Shown here in pieces: positions 13,693 through 20,205 of a stretch of DNA of 31,198 nucleotides. Origin of the DNA: a virus. A program made the translations under genes and the position numbers. Within the stretch, counting starts at the first letter, position 1; every line of letters starts with the position of its first letter. The notes beneath the pieces were generated by a model. It made no database searches, was not told the origin of the DNA, and saw only the letters and a program-made list of their open reading frames with translations. Location of the stretch: positions 1-31,198 of IMG/VR virus record IMGVR_UViG_3300028130_000016. One strand, given 5' to 3'.

Positions 13693-15455
13693 TCAAGAAC
13701 TCAGAATCAGACCGCCCAGTAGGCCCAACAATCGGTCTGTCTGAAGAGATTCACCAGATGAAGTACCGGTCGAAGGGTGAGAGCTTTCGAGCGGCTATGA
13801 CACGGGTTGCCAACGCACTCAAGGACGACGAGCACCACTTCCAAGAGTTCCGTGATATCCTATACGACATGCGCTTCATGCCGGCTGGACGGGTACAATC
13901 AGCTATGGGTGCTCCTAGACGCGTCACGGCTTACAACTGCTTTGTGAGTATGACCATCCCTGACTCTATGGAAGGTATCATGCTCGCAGCACAAGAGGCT
14001 GCTAAGACTATGCAGCTTGGAGGTGGTATCGGTTATGACTTCAGTACCCTCCGTCCCTCAGGTGCCCTCATTAAGGGCCTAGAGAGCCGCTCTAGTGGTC
14101 CTCTGAGCTTCATGGGTATCTTTGACGCAGTATGCAAGACTATCAGCTCAGCTGGCCACCGTAGAGGCGCTCAGATGGGTGTACTGCGGGTAGACCACCC
14201 TGACATTTCTTCATTCATCCACGCCAAGACCAATTCAACAGCTTTTACACAGTTCAACCTATCAGTAGGTGTCACAGACAAGTTCATGCAAGCTGTTAAA
14301 GAAGATGATACCTTTGATTTAGTCTTTGAAGGCCGTGTCTATGACACTGTCAATGCCCGTGCCCTGTGGGATGACATCCTGCGTAGTACATGGGATTGGG
14401 CTGAACCAGGCATCTTGTTCATCGACCGTATTAACAAGAAGAATAACCTGCACTACTGCGAGACTATTGCAGCGACTAACCCATGCGGTGAGCAACCCTT
14501 GCCACCAAACGGTGCATGTCTCCTTGGTTCATTCAACCTAGTCAAGTACATCTACGAGTGTGACGGTACCTACTCGTTTGACTACGAGAGCCTTAAGCAT
14601 GACATCCCGCATGTCGTACGTGCTATGGACAATGTAGTTGACCGAGCAGTATACCCTCTTCCTTCACAAGAGGCAGAAGCTAAGTCTAAAAGACGTATGG
14701 GTCTTGGGGTCACAGGTGTAGCTAACGCTATCGAAGCTATGGGCCACGAGTATGGCTCCCCTATGTTCCTTCTTACTCTCATGAAGATCATGAAGCTTAT
14801 CCGTGACACAGCGTATATAGCCTCTGTATCTCTTGCGGCTGAGAAAGGACCGTTCCCGTTGTACCGCGAAGAGTTCCTCGACAGTGACTTCGCAAAGACA
14901 CTACCAACAGACATTCGGGATAGGATCAGCCGCTATGGTATCCGTAACAGCCACCTACTCAGTGTAGCACCAACCGGTACTATCAGCCTCTCAGCTGACA
15001 ACGTCTCGTCGGGTATCGAACCAGTCTTCTCCTACGGTTTTGACCGTACTATCCAGACCTTCGATGGCCCACGGGTTGAACGTGTAGACGACTACGGTTA
15101 CCGCACATTCGGTGTTAAAGGCCGCAAGGCTGATGACCTCCCTGTGTTGACCCACGTAGAGGTTCTTAACCTAGCCTCACGCTACGTAGACAGTGCTTGC
15201 TCTAAGACCTGTAACGTAGGTGACGATGTGTCATGGGATGAGTTCAAAGCTGTGTACATGGCTGCGTATGACGGAGGTGCATCTGGTTGTACTACTTTCC
15301 GTGCCTCTGGTAAACGCTATGGTATCCTCAACGCCTCCTCCTCTGAGGATGTAGTAGAGGAGAAGTTAGAAGAGGACAACAGTGACTTCGTCGATGAGAA
15401 AGAGGGAGGAGCCTGTTACTTCGACGTCAATACAGGTCAACGTGAGTGTAGTTGA
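13689..15455 (+). CDS. nrdJ: adenosylcobalamin-dependent class II ribonucleotide reductase
   Basis: The enzyme reduces ribonucleotides to deoxyribonucleotides using a B12 radical, without oxygen or a second subunit. Class II features are clear: AYNCFV (C84), NPCGEQPLPPNGACLLGS with N264, C266 and E268, VAPTGTISL, and SACSKTCNVGDDVSWDEF followed by GCTTFRASGKR. The C-terminus keeps a pair of redox cysteines (GGACYFDVNTGQRECS). There is no nrdB-type partner. At 588 residues it is compact, as in phage NrdJ. The need for cobalamin is noteworthy given the transporter cassette downstream. Transcription ends at the hairpin at 15491-15520. Confidence 0.95.
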   Translation: MIKNSESDRPVGPTIGLSEEIHQMKYRSKGESFRAAMTRVANALKDDEHHFQEFRDILYDMRFMPAGRVQSAMGAPRRVTAYNCFVSMTIPDSMEGIMLAAQEAAKTMQLGGGIGYDFSTLRPSGALIKGLESRSSGPLSFMGIFDAVCKTISSAGHRRGAQMGVLRVDHPDISSFIHAKTNSTAFTQFNLSVGVTDKFMQAVKEDDTFDLVFEGRVYDTVNARALWDDILRSTWDWAEPGILFIDRINKKNNLHYCETIAATNPCGEQPLPPNGACLLGSFNLVKYIYECDGTYSFDYESLKHDIPHVVRAMDNVVDRAVYPLPSQEAEAKSKRRMGLGVTGVANAIEAMGHEYGSPMFLLTLMKIMKLIRDTAYIASVSLAAEKGPFPLYREEFLDSDFAKTLPTDIRDRISRYGIRNSHLLSVAPTGTISLSADNVSSGIEPVFSYGFDRTIQTFDGPRVERVDDYGYRTFGVKGRKADDLPVLTHVEVLNLASRYVDSACSKTCNVGDDVSWDEFKAVYMAAYDGGASGCTTFRASGKRYGILNASSSEDVVEEKLEEDNSDFVDEKEGGACYFDVNTGQRECS

Positions 15456-15457
15456 CC

Positions 15458-15487
15458 TTGACATAACATAACCAAGTATGATATACT
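15458..15487 (+). promoter_or_regulatory. sigma70 promoter overlapping the nrdJ terminator
   Basis: TTGACA (15458-15463), an 18-bp spacer and TATACT (15482-15487). The expected start near 15494 lies inside the left arm of the terminator hairpin that follows. It drives the DUF3310 gene and the envelope cassette. Confidence 0.83.
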
Positions 15488-15490
15488 AAC

Positions 15491-15520
15491 GGGGAGGATC
15501 GCAAGGTCTTCCCCTTTTTT
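15491..15520 (+). terminator. rho-independent terminator after nrdJ
   Basis: GGGGAGGA (15491-15498) pairs with TCTTCCCC (15507-15514), with one G-U, and is followed by six T. Transcripts from nrdJ would terminate here. Those starting at the overlapping promoter would lack the outer part of the left arm. Confidence 0.85.
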
Positions 15521-15530
15521 AATACAGAAT

Positions 15531-15661
15531 AGGAAAAGATATGGCCCCGCAGAAACCAAAGCCTAGGCGTGAAACTACTTATACAAGACTAAGAGTAGGA
15601 AAAGATATGGCCCCGCAGAAACCAAAGCCTAAGGGCAAGACTAAGCGTGAAACTACTTATA
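15531..15661 (+). repeat. tandem duplication covering a ribosome binding site and gene start
   Basis: A perfect 35-bp direct repeat (15531-15565 and 15597-15631, offset 66) includes AGGAAAAGAT, the ATG and the first eight codons. A further 17-bp match follows (15567-15583 and 15645-15661, offset 78), so the second copy carries a 12-bp insertion. The 66-bp offset keeps both ATGs in frame. Confidence 0.9.
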
Positions 15662-15930
15662 AAGGTGCCGCAGCTAAGAAGACTTCCGGTATCGAAGATA
15701 ACAACTACAACAACATTGATAAACCCTTTCACTACAACCAAGCTGGGGTGGAATGTATCGACTACATCAAGCAAGTTCTTGGCAAGGAAGGCTTCATCGC
15801 TTACTGTCGAGGTAACGTAATGAAGTACAACCATCGAGCTTTCTATAAAGGAAACCCCACAGAAGACATGGCGAAAGCTGAACAGTACCTGAAGTGGGCC
15901 AATGAGACACTAAAGGAGATACACAAATGA
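15541..15930 (+). CDS. DUF3310 (SaV-like) phage protein, two in-frame starts
   Basis: The C-terminal domain (INKPFHYNQ-like start, GVECIDYIKQVLGKEGF, YCRGNVMKYNHRA, DMAKAEQYLKWANE) is the small helical DUF3310 domain found next to nucleotide metabolism genes in many phages. Its role is unknown, and a nucleotide kinase or MazG-like part has been suggested. A tandem duplication gives two equal starts, ATG 15541 (129 residues) and ATG 15607 (107 residues), each with the same AGGAAAAGAT site. The N-terminal tail is Lys/Pro rich (MAPQKPKP twice). The stop overlaps the next ATG. Confidence 0.85.
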   Translation: MAPQKPKPRRETTYTRLRVGKDMAPQKPKPKGKTKRETTYKGAAAKKTSGIEDNNYNNIDKPFHYNQAGVECIDYIKQVLGKEGFIAYCRGNVMKYNHRAFYKGNPTEDMAKAEQYLKWANETLKEIHK

Positions 15931-16562
15931 TTCGAGGTTTAGCAGGAGTCCTAACAGCCCTTACACTGGGCATAGGCTCCGCCCACGCAGCCATCGTCAC
16001 ATCCACATCAAACGCCATCCATCTGTCAGGGGACATCCTCCAAGGTGATTCAGCAAAGGTACGAGCTAAGGTAGAGGAGACAGGCATTAGGGTTTTAGTC
16101 CTGTCCTCTAACGGAGGTGTGGCTGTGGAGGGGTACGAGCTTGGGTACACAATAAAGGACCTCGGTCTTACAACTGTTGTCCGTCGAGGGGAGGTCTGTC
16201 TAAGCGCTTGTGCTGTGGCCTTTATAGCTGGTAAAGAGAAGGTCTCAGAGGGCCTCCTTGGGTTCCATGTGGCATGGACTAACAATGCCCTAGGTACCTT
16301 CTCTGATGGCTTAAAAGGAGGTCAGTATATGGGTACCTTGACAGCTGGTTACTTCTTCAACATGGGTTACACGCTTCAGATACCGTACATGGTTTCCCGG
16401 TACACAGACTCTGGTACGTTCCTACTACTTACCACACAAGACTTAAAACTCTTTGAGATGAAAGATAACGACTTTACGGAACCAAGGGACCTCCCAGCTA
16501 ACTGGGCTGCTACCCGTATCGCTGGTTCAACAAGGTTGCACCTCCTACGGAAAGGACTATAA
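15927..16562 (+). CDS. secreted ClpP-fold protein (COG3904-like), first gene of envelope cassette
   Basis: Residues 1-21 form a signal peptide with cleavage expected after AHA. The mature part resembles ClpP/crotonase-fold periplasmic proteins: VLSSNGGVAVEGYELGYTI is the ClpP-type oxyanion strand and helix, CLSACAVAFIAG places a nucleophile-like Ser93 between C91 and C95, and LGFHVAW gives His114. No clear Asp of the triad can be assigned. It should act in the periplasm or at the membrane. A cleft protease for envelope or ejection proteins is possible. It overlaps DUF3310 by 4 bases and is followed at once by the channel-like gene. Confidence 0.75.
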   Translation: MIRGLAGVLTALTLGIGSAHAAIVTSTSNAIHLSGDILQGDSAKVRAKVEETGIRVLVLSSNGGVAVEGYELGYTIKDLGLTTVVRRGEVCLSACAVAFIAGKEKVSEGLLGFHVAWTNNALGTFSDGLKGGQYMGTLTAGYFFNMGYTLQIPYMVSRYTDSGTFLLLTTQDLKLFEMKDNDFTEPRDLPANWAATRIAGSTRLHLLRKGL

Positions 16563-16563
16563 G

Positions 16564-16995
16564 ATGAGAACTTGGAAATGGTACTTCGTGTTTAACGCCG
16601 GTATCTTGGGTCTTATAGGGGGTCAGTACTGGTTTAATCTAGGTAATGTGTTATACGAAGCAGACAGCACAATGTTGACATTCATTATCCTAGGTATAGC
16701 TATTATCTCATCGTCCATGATGGGACTACGTGCTAAGAAAATGGTTGGACAAGATAACAACATGTCCTGGTTCCTCTCTGATGCAGTTCTTAGCCTTGGT
16801 ATGGTAGGTACTCTATTCGGGTTCCTCCTTGTACTAGACTCTGCCTTCACAGAGATCGACACATCGTCCACAGAGAGTATGACAGAGGCTATCGGAGTTC
16901 TTGCATCAGGTATGTCTACTGCTCTTGTAACGTCCCTTGTAGGGCTCCTATCGTCACTCTGGTTAAAACTACAGCTAGTCATCTTGGAGGGTTGA
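16564..16995 (+). CDS. ExbB/TolQ/MotA-like proton channel subunit
   Basis: Four hydrophobic segments are seen in 143 residues (about 5-24, 37-57, 70-95, 106-135). The last two hold the family signature: LGMVGTLFGFLLVLDSAF and then IGVLASGMSTALVTSLVGLLSS, equivalent to the helices that line the ion path in ExbB, TolQ and MotA. The large cytoplasmic domain of MotA is missing. Such proteins work as pentamers around a dimer of an ExbD/MotB partner, which is the next gene. Expected location is the inner membrane. Confidence 0.8.
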   Translation: MRTWKWYFVFNAGILGLIGGQYWFNLGNVLYEADSTMLTFIILGIAIISSSMMGLRAKKMVGQDNNMSWFLSDAVLSLGMVGTLFGFLLVLDSAFTEIDTSSTESMTEAIGVLASGMSTALVTSLVGLLSSLWLKLQLVILEG

Positions 16996-16996
16996 T

Positions 16997-17581
16997 ATGA
17001 GACGTTACTCAAGCAACCTTGCGTTCGTTGACTTGTTGTTTAACCTCCTGGTGGGTTTCACTTCTCTGTTTGTTATCGCTTTCCTGTTGATAAACCCTAT
17101 CGCTAAAACAGGGGTGGTTGACCCACCCGTAGTAATCATGGTGGAGTTGACATGGGATGATGAGAGTACAAGAGACCTTGACCTGTACACCCGTGGTCCT
17201 GACGGTAAGATCGTTAGCTACGGGTACAAGAGCAACGGGTTCATAACCCTAAAGAAGGATGACCTTGGTAAAGGCAGTGACACTTTCGTTATCAACGGGG
17301 AGCGAGTAGAGGTTACCCGTAACTACGAGATCACTACTATGACGGTCTTGCCTGACGGGGACTACATCATCAACGTACACTACTTCTCATCGAAAGGTGA
17401 CCCAGAAACGGTTAACCTTCGTATAACAGGGCTCCAACCCTTTAAGGTACACCACGAGGATTCTGTTACGTTGTCACCTAGGCAGGAGCGTACTATTGTG
17501 GCTTTCAGGGTGGTAGACGGGGAGATAGTGGACCTTCGTTCTGATATCGAAGTGAAACTAAGAGGAGAGGAAGGTCCATAA
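16997..17581 (+). CDS. ExbD/TolR/MotB-like stator partner with periplasmic beta domain
   Basis: A single helix (about 8-32, FVDLLFNLLVGFTSLFVIAF) with a conserved-position Asp near its start matches the proton-carrying helix of ExbD, TolR and MotB. The outer part begins MVELTWDDESTRDLDLYTRGPDG and goes on as strands (DGDYIINVHYFSS), like the D-x-D-L beta domain of YfaP/DUF2135 proteins, in place of the usual TolR or peptidoglycan-binding domain. It starts one base after the channel gene's stop. I infer a two-part ion-driven machine with a novel periplasmic end. It could transfer energy to an outer-membrane or peptidoglycan target. Confidence 0.7.
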   Translation: MRRYSSNLAFVDLLFNLLVGFTSLFVIAFLLINPIAKTGVVDPPVVIMVELTWDDESTRDLDLYTRGPDGKIVSYGYKSNGFITLKKDDLGKGSDTFVINGERVEVTRNYEITTMTVLPDGDYIINVHYFSSKGDPETVNLRITGLQPFKVHHEDSVTLSPRQERTIVAFRVVDGEIVDLRSDIEVKLRGEEGP

Positions 17582-18021
17582 TGTTAGTCATTCAAACAGT
17601 ATACGTAGTACTCGTTACACTTGTTGTGTTCCTTATGTTCTACTCCAAGTTAGGTAGGTTCTTTAAGGCATCAGCCCTTACACTTTCTATCTTACTTGGG
17701 GCTGTTACGCAGACACACTACGTTAAACAACTAGGTAGTCCCATCGAGGGCTACCCATCCTACGAGTTCCTGTACATTCACCATATAGCTACAGGTAAGT
17801 TTATCAAGGTATGGGTCTGGGATAAAGAACGAGGTGATCGTCTCTACGTTATCCCCTACAACCAGGATGATGCTGAAAAGCTAGAACAAGCTAAGCAGAA
17901 GACTGAGCAAGGGTCTCCTCAGGGTGGCTCCTTTGACCAAGAACAAGGAGATAGGGAACGAGCCGAAGGACTACGTATAGACGACTGGCAGAACCCTGAC
18001 ATCTCAGAAAGGAAGAGTTGA
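17581..18021 (+). CDS. two-helix membrane protein of unknown function (146 aa)
   Basis: Two hydrophobic segments (about 2-20 and 28-45) are followed by a soluble domain starting YEFLYIHHIATGKFIKVWVW and ending in a Gln/Glu/Asp-rich tail. The gene overlaps its neighbours by 1 and 1-3 bases (TAATG, TGATG), so it is part of the cassette. I do not recognise a family. It may bridge the stator pair and the transporter or anchor a cytoplasmic partner. Confidence 0.72.
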   Translation: MLVIQTVYVVLVTLVVFLMFYSKLGRFFKASALTLSILLGAVTQTHYVKQLGSPIEGYPSYEFLYIHHIATGKFIKVWVWDKERGDRLYVIPYNQDDAEKLEQAKQKTEQGSPQGGSFDQEQGDRERAEGLRIDDWQNPDISERKS

Positions 18022-18992
18022 TGTGGGTTTTTTACACAAGCAAGAAGTGGGCCCTCTGGGCCTACCTCGGCACCTTCTTTATACTAGGTACCCTATGGTT
18101 ACAGGTACAAGTAGACGTACAGATTAACCACTGGTTCGGTGACTTCTACGACCTGGTCCAGAAGGCACTTGCCACCCCAGGGTCTGTGACTATAGGTGAG
18201 TACTGGGCAGGGCTTGCATCTTTTGGTTGGTTGGCTGGTACCTGGGTTGCCCTCAGTCTTGTTGGTTCCTTTGTCACCGCTCACTTCCTCTTCCGCTGGA
18301 GAGCGTCAATGGTCGAGTGGTACCACGAGGTCTTCGATAAAGGGCGTACCATTGAGGGTGCTTCACAACGTGTCCAAGAAGACACGATCAAGTACACGAG
18401 GATCGTAGAAGGTCTAGGTGTTTCACTAATAGAGAGCGTAATGATTCTCGTCGAGTTCTTCCCACTACTACTGGGTCTTGGCGCAGGGTTGTCTATCCTC
18501 TGGTTTGGAGATTGGAAATATGGATTGGTTACAGGAGCTTTCGTCTGGACATTGGGCGGTACTTTGCTACTTGTTGTTAGTGGTTATATCTTACGGCTGG
18601 TTGGCATTGAATACGACATCCAGAAGAAAGAAGCAGCGTATCGTAAACACCTTGTCAAGATGGAAGACGACGGTACTGTCTCTCCTAAGGCGTTAACTGA
18701 GCTATTCGAGGATGTACGTACAATACACTTCACTAGTTATCTTCAGTACCTTAAGTTTAACGTGGTGCGTATGGCCTATCTACAAGTTAATGTCCTGACT
18801 GCTTATATCTTCTTAGCTCCTGCTATTGTAGGTGGTCTTATTTCACTAGGTGTGATGCAGCAAATCATCCGTGCCTTTGGTAGAGTAGAGGGTTCTATGC
18901 AGTTCTTGATTAAGTCTTGGCCCACTATCATAGAGCTCATCTCAGTGTACAAACGACTACGTGAGTATGAGGCACAGATCAAGTCATCTTGA
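18021..18992 (+). CDS. sbmA: SbmA/BacA-family peptide and cobalamin-type transporter
   Basis: The 323 residues align by eye with E. coli SbmA from its residue 85 or so to the C-terminus: FYDLVQKAL, FRWRASMVEWY, IEGASQRVQEDT, EAAYRKHLVKMEDD, and ISVYKRLREYE at the end. SbmA and BacA are inner-membrane, proton-driven importers of peptides such as microcins and bleomycin. The related mycobacterial Rv1819c imports cobalamin. The first membrane segment of SbmA is absent, but all later segments are present. ATG 18021 is preferred over the TTG just before it, behind AAAGGAAGAG. The stop overlaps the next -35 box. Confidence 0.9.
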   Translation: MWVFYTSKKWALWAYLGTFFILGTLWLQVQVDVQINHWFGDFYDLVQKALATPGSVTIGEYWAGLASFGWLAGTWVALSLVGSFVTAHFLFRWRASMVEWYHEVFDKGRTIEGASQRVQEDTIKYTRIVEGLGVSLIESVMILVEFFPLLLGLGAGLSILWFGDWKYGLVTGAFVWTLGGTLLLVVSGYILRLVGIEYDIQKKEAAYRKHLVKMEDDGTVSPKALTELFEDVRTIHFTSYLQYLKFNVVRMAYLQVNVLTAYIFLAPAIVGGLISLGVMQQIIRAFGRVEGSMQFLIKSWPTIIELISVYKRLREYEAQIKSS

Positions 18993-19017
18993 CCTTTTAG
19001 CAACAGTGTGTTACACT
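18989..19017 (+). promoter_or_regulatory. sigma70 promoter before clpP, with overlapping inverted repeat
   Basis: TTGACC (18989-18994), a 17-bp spacer and TACACT (19012-19017). AGTGT (19005-19009) and ACACT (19013-19017) form an inverted repeat that covers the -10 box, a candidate operator. Confidence 0.66.
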
Positions 19018-19045
19018 AACTTAATGTCTTTAGAAAGGACCTAGA

Positions 19046-19738
19046 ATGTTCGAACAGATGATTAACGCAGCTAAGAAGAAGACACCAGCCAAGAAACCAG
19101 CCACTAGGAAGAAGACTGTTACTCCGAAGACCTCTGAACCTGTAGCAGCACCCGCTGTCTGCCCTAAGTGCAACCCACCTGAACCAACACCAGAGATGCA
19201 GGCTCCTGGCTCCTACCTCCGCGAGAACGGACTTATGTTATTAGTTGACAAGTTTGATCAGGAAAAGATCATGCCTCTTGTTGCTACCATCTACGAGTAC
19301 AACCTGATGCCCGAAGAGATACGACCACAGCAGCTTACTCTTATCATCAACAGCCCTGGGGGCTCTGTACACTCAGCCTTCCACCTCATCGACGCTATGA
19401 TGATGTCAGAGATTCCAGTAGTGACTATCGGTAAGGGTCTGGTAGCCTCTTGTGGTGTTCTCACCCTTATGGCTGGTGATCGACGACTCTTGACACACAA
19501 CACCTCAGTTATGTCACATCAATATAGCTGGGGTTCTCGTGGGAAGGAACACGAACTACAGGCTATCGTTAAAGAGTTTGACATGGCGAGCGCTCGTATG
19601 ATTGACCATTACAAGAAATGTACTAAGAAGTCTGAGCGGTACATCCGCAAGAACCTCCTCCACCCAACAGATGAGTGGTTGACCCCTGAGGAGTGTAAGA
19701 AACACGGCATCATCGACGATATCATCCAGACATATTAA
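19046..19738 (+). CDS. clpP: ClpP-like serine protease
   Basis: The core matches ClpP: LIINSPGGSVHSAFHLIDAM, GLVASCGVLTLMAGDRR with nucleophile S135, SVMSHQYSWGS with H158, and DEWLTPEECKKHGIIDD with D209, so a full Ser-His-Asp triad is present. The first 45 residues are a Lys/Pro/Ala-rich extension with a CPKC pair, absent from cellular ClpP (about 195-210 residues). No signal peptide is seen, so it is cytoplasmic. In phages ClpP-like proteins are often prohead proteases, but no capsid or scaffold gene is adjacent here. It could also alter host proteolysis. AGAAAGGA precedes the start. Confidence 0.88.
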   Translation: MFEQMINAAKKKTPAKKPATRKKTVTPKTSEPVAAPAVCPKCNPPEPTPEMQAPGSYLRENGLMLLVDKFDQEKIMPLVATIYEYNLMPEEIRPQQLTLIINSPGGSVHSAFHLIDAMMMSEIPVVTIGKGLVASCGVLTLMAGDRRLLTHNTSVMSHQYSWGSRGKEHELQAIVKEFDMASARMIDHYKKCTKKSERYIRKNLLHPTDEWLTPEECKKHGIIDDIIQTY

Positions 19739-19744
19739 AACTAC

Positions 19745-19774
19745 TTGACAGGAGGGGTGTGCTTATGGTATACT
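19745..19774 (+). promoter_or_regulatory. sigma70 promoter for the two terminal small genes
   Basis: TTGACA (19745-19750), an 18-bp spacer and TATACT (19769-19774). It directly follows the clpP stop and gives a leader of about 28 nt to the 27-residue gene. Confidence 0.83.
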
Positions 19775-19808
19775 CCTCCTATTGTTTAATTAGAGAAGGA
19801 TTATCACT

Positions 19809-19892
19809 ATGGGTTTCAAATTCACATGGAAATGGGCGGCTGTCTTTCTTATCGGTCTTGTGTTCGCATCTAAGTTCTTTGGTTTGATCTAA
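19809..19892 (+). CDS. 27-residue single-helix membrane peptide
   Basis: This short frame starts behind GAGAAGGA and just after its own promoter. The peptide MGFKFTWKWAAVFLIGLVFA continues to SKFFGLI; it has a basic aromatic start and one hydrophobic helix. It is too short for enzymes but fits a small regulatory membrane peptide or pinholin-like protein. The dedicated promoter and binding site support expression. The function is unknown. Confidence 0.58.
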   Translation: MGFKFTWKWAAVFLIGLVFASKFFGLI

Positions 19893-19893
19893 G

Positions 19894-20133
19894 ATGGCCC
19901 CTAAACGAAAGAAGCCCCCTGCTCCAAGTCTGGAACAAGAGGCTAAAGCCTTCGTAGAAGGTAAGAGGAATGTTACTAAGAAGACCGTACCTACAGGTGA
20001 TCCCTCCACCTTACGGTTACAATTAGCAGCTTCGGTACTAGCTGGGTTGCTTCCTTCTGGTAATATAGTACGAGCAGAAGAACTCGTAGAAGAGGCATTT
20101 AGGTATGCAGACCTAATCCTCGAGTATAAATAA
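19894..20133 (+). CDS. hypothetical basic protein (79 aa), last + strand gene
   Basis: It starts 1 base after the membrane peptide stop without a clear binding site of its own, so it is probably coupled. The N-terminus is Lys/Pro rich (MAPKRKKPPAP), recalling the DUF3310 tail. The C-terminal half is helical (LAASVLAGLLPSGNIVRAEELVEEAFRYADLIL) and resembles small phage proteins of unknown function. A terminator follows. Confidence 0.65.
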   Translation: MAPKRKKPPAPSLEQEAKAFVEGKRNVTKKTVPTGDPSTLRLQLAASVLAGLLPSGNIVRAEELVEEAFRYADLILEYK

Positions 20134-20157
20134 GAACTAACTAACTGTTAACTTTAA

Positions 20158-20193
20158 ACCCCTCTCGGTGTAAAAACTGAGGGGGGTCTTTTT
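20158..20193 (+). terminator. terminator between convergent gene blocks
   Basis: CCCCTC (20159-20164) pairs with GAGGGG (20179-20184), followed by GGTC and TTTTT (20189-20193) on the + strand. Read on the - strand the same stem is followed by GTTTAAAG, a weak tail, so it may also slow the late transcripts coming from the right. It ends the + strand block. Confidence 0.78.
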
Positions 20194-20205
20194 GTGTTTG
20201 GACTA

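Noticed and set aside
15794-16285. 163-residue frame on the - strand
   Set aside because: It is opposite DUF3310 and the secreted ClpP-fold gene, both well supported.
16564-17581. Zorya-type defence (ZorA/ZorB) for the channel pair
   Set aside because: The channel protein lacks the long ZorA tail, the partner lacks an OmpA-like domain, and no helicase or nuclease partner is adjacent.
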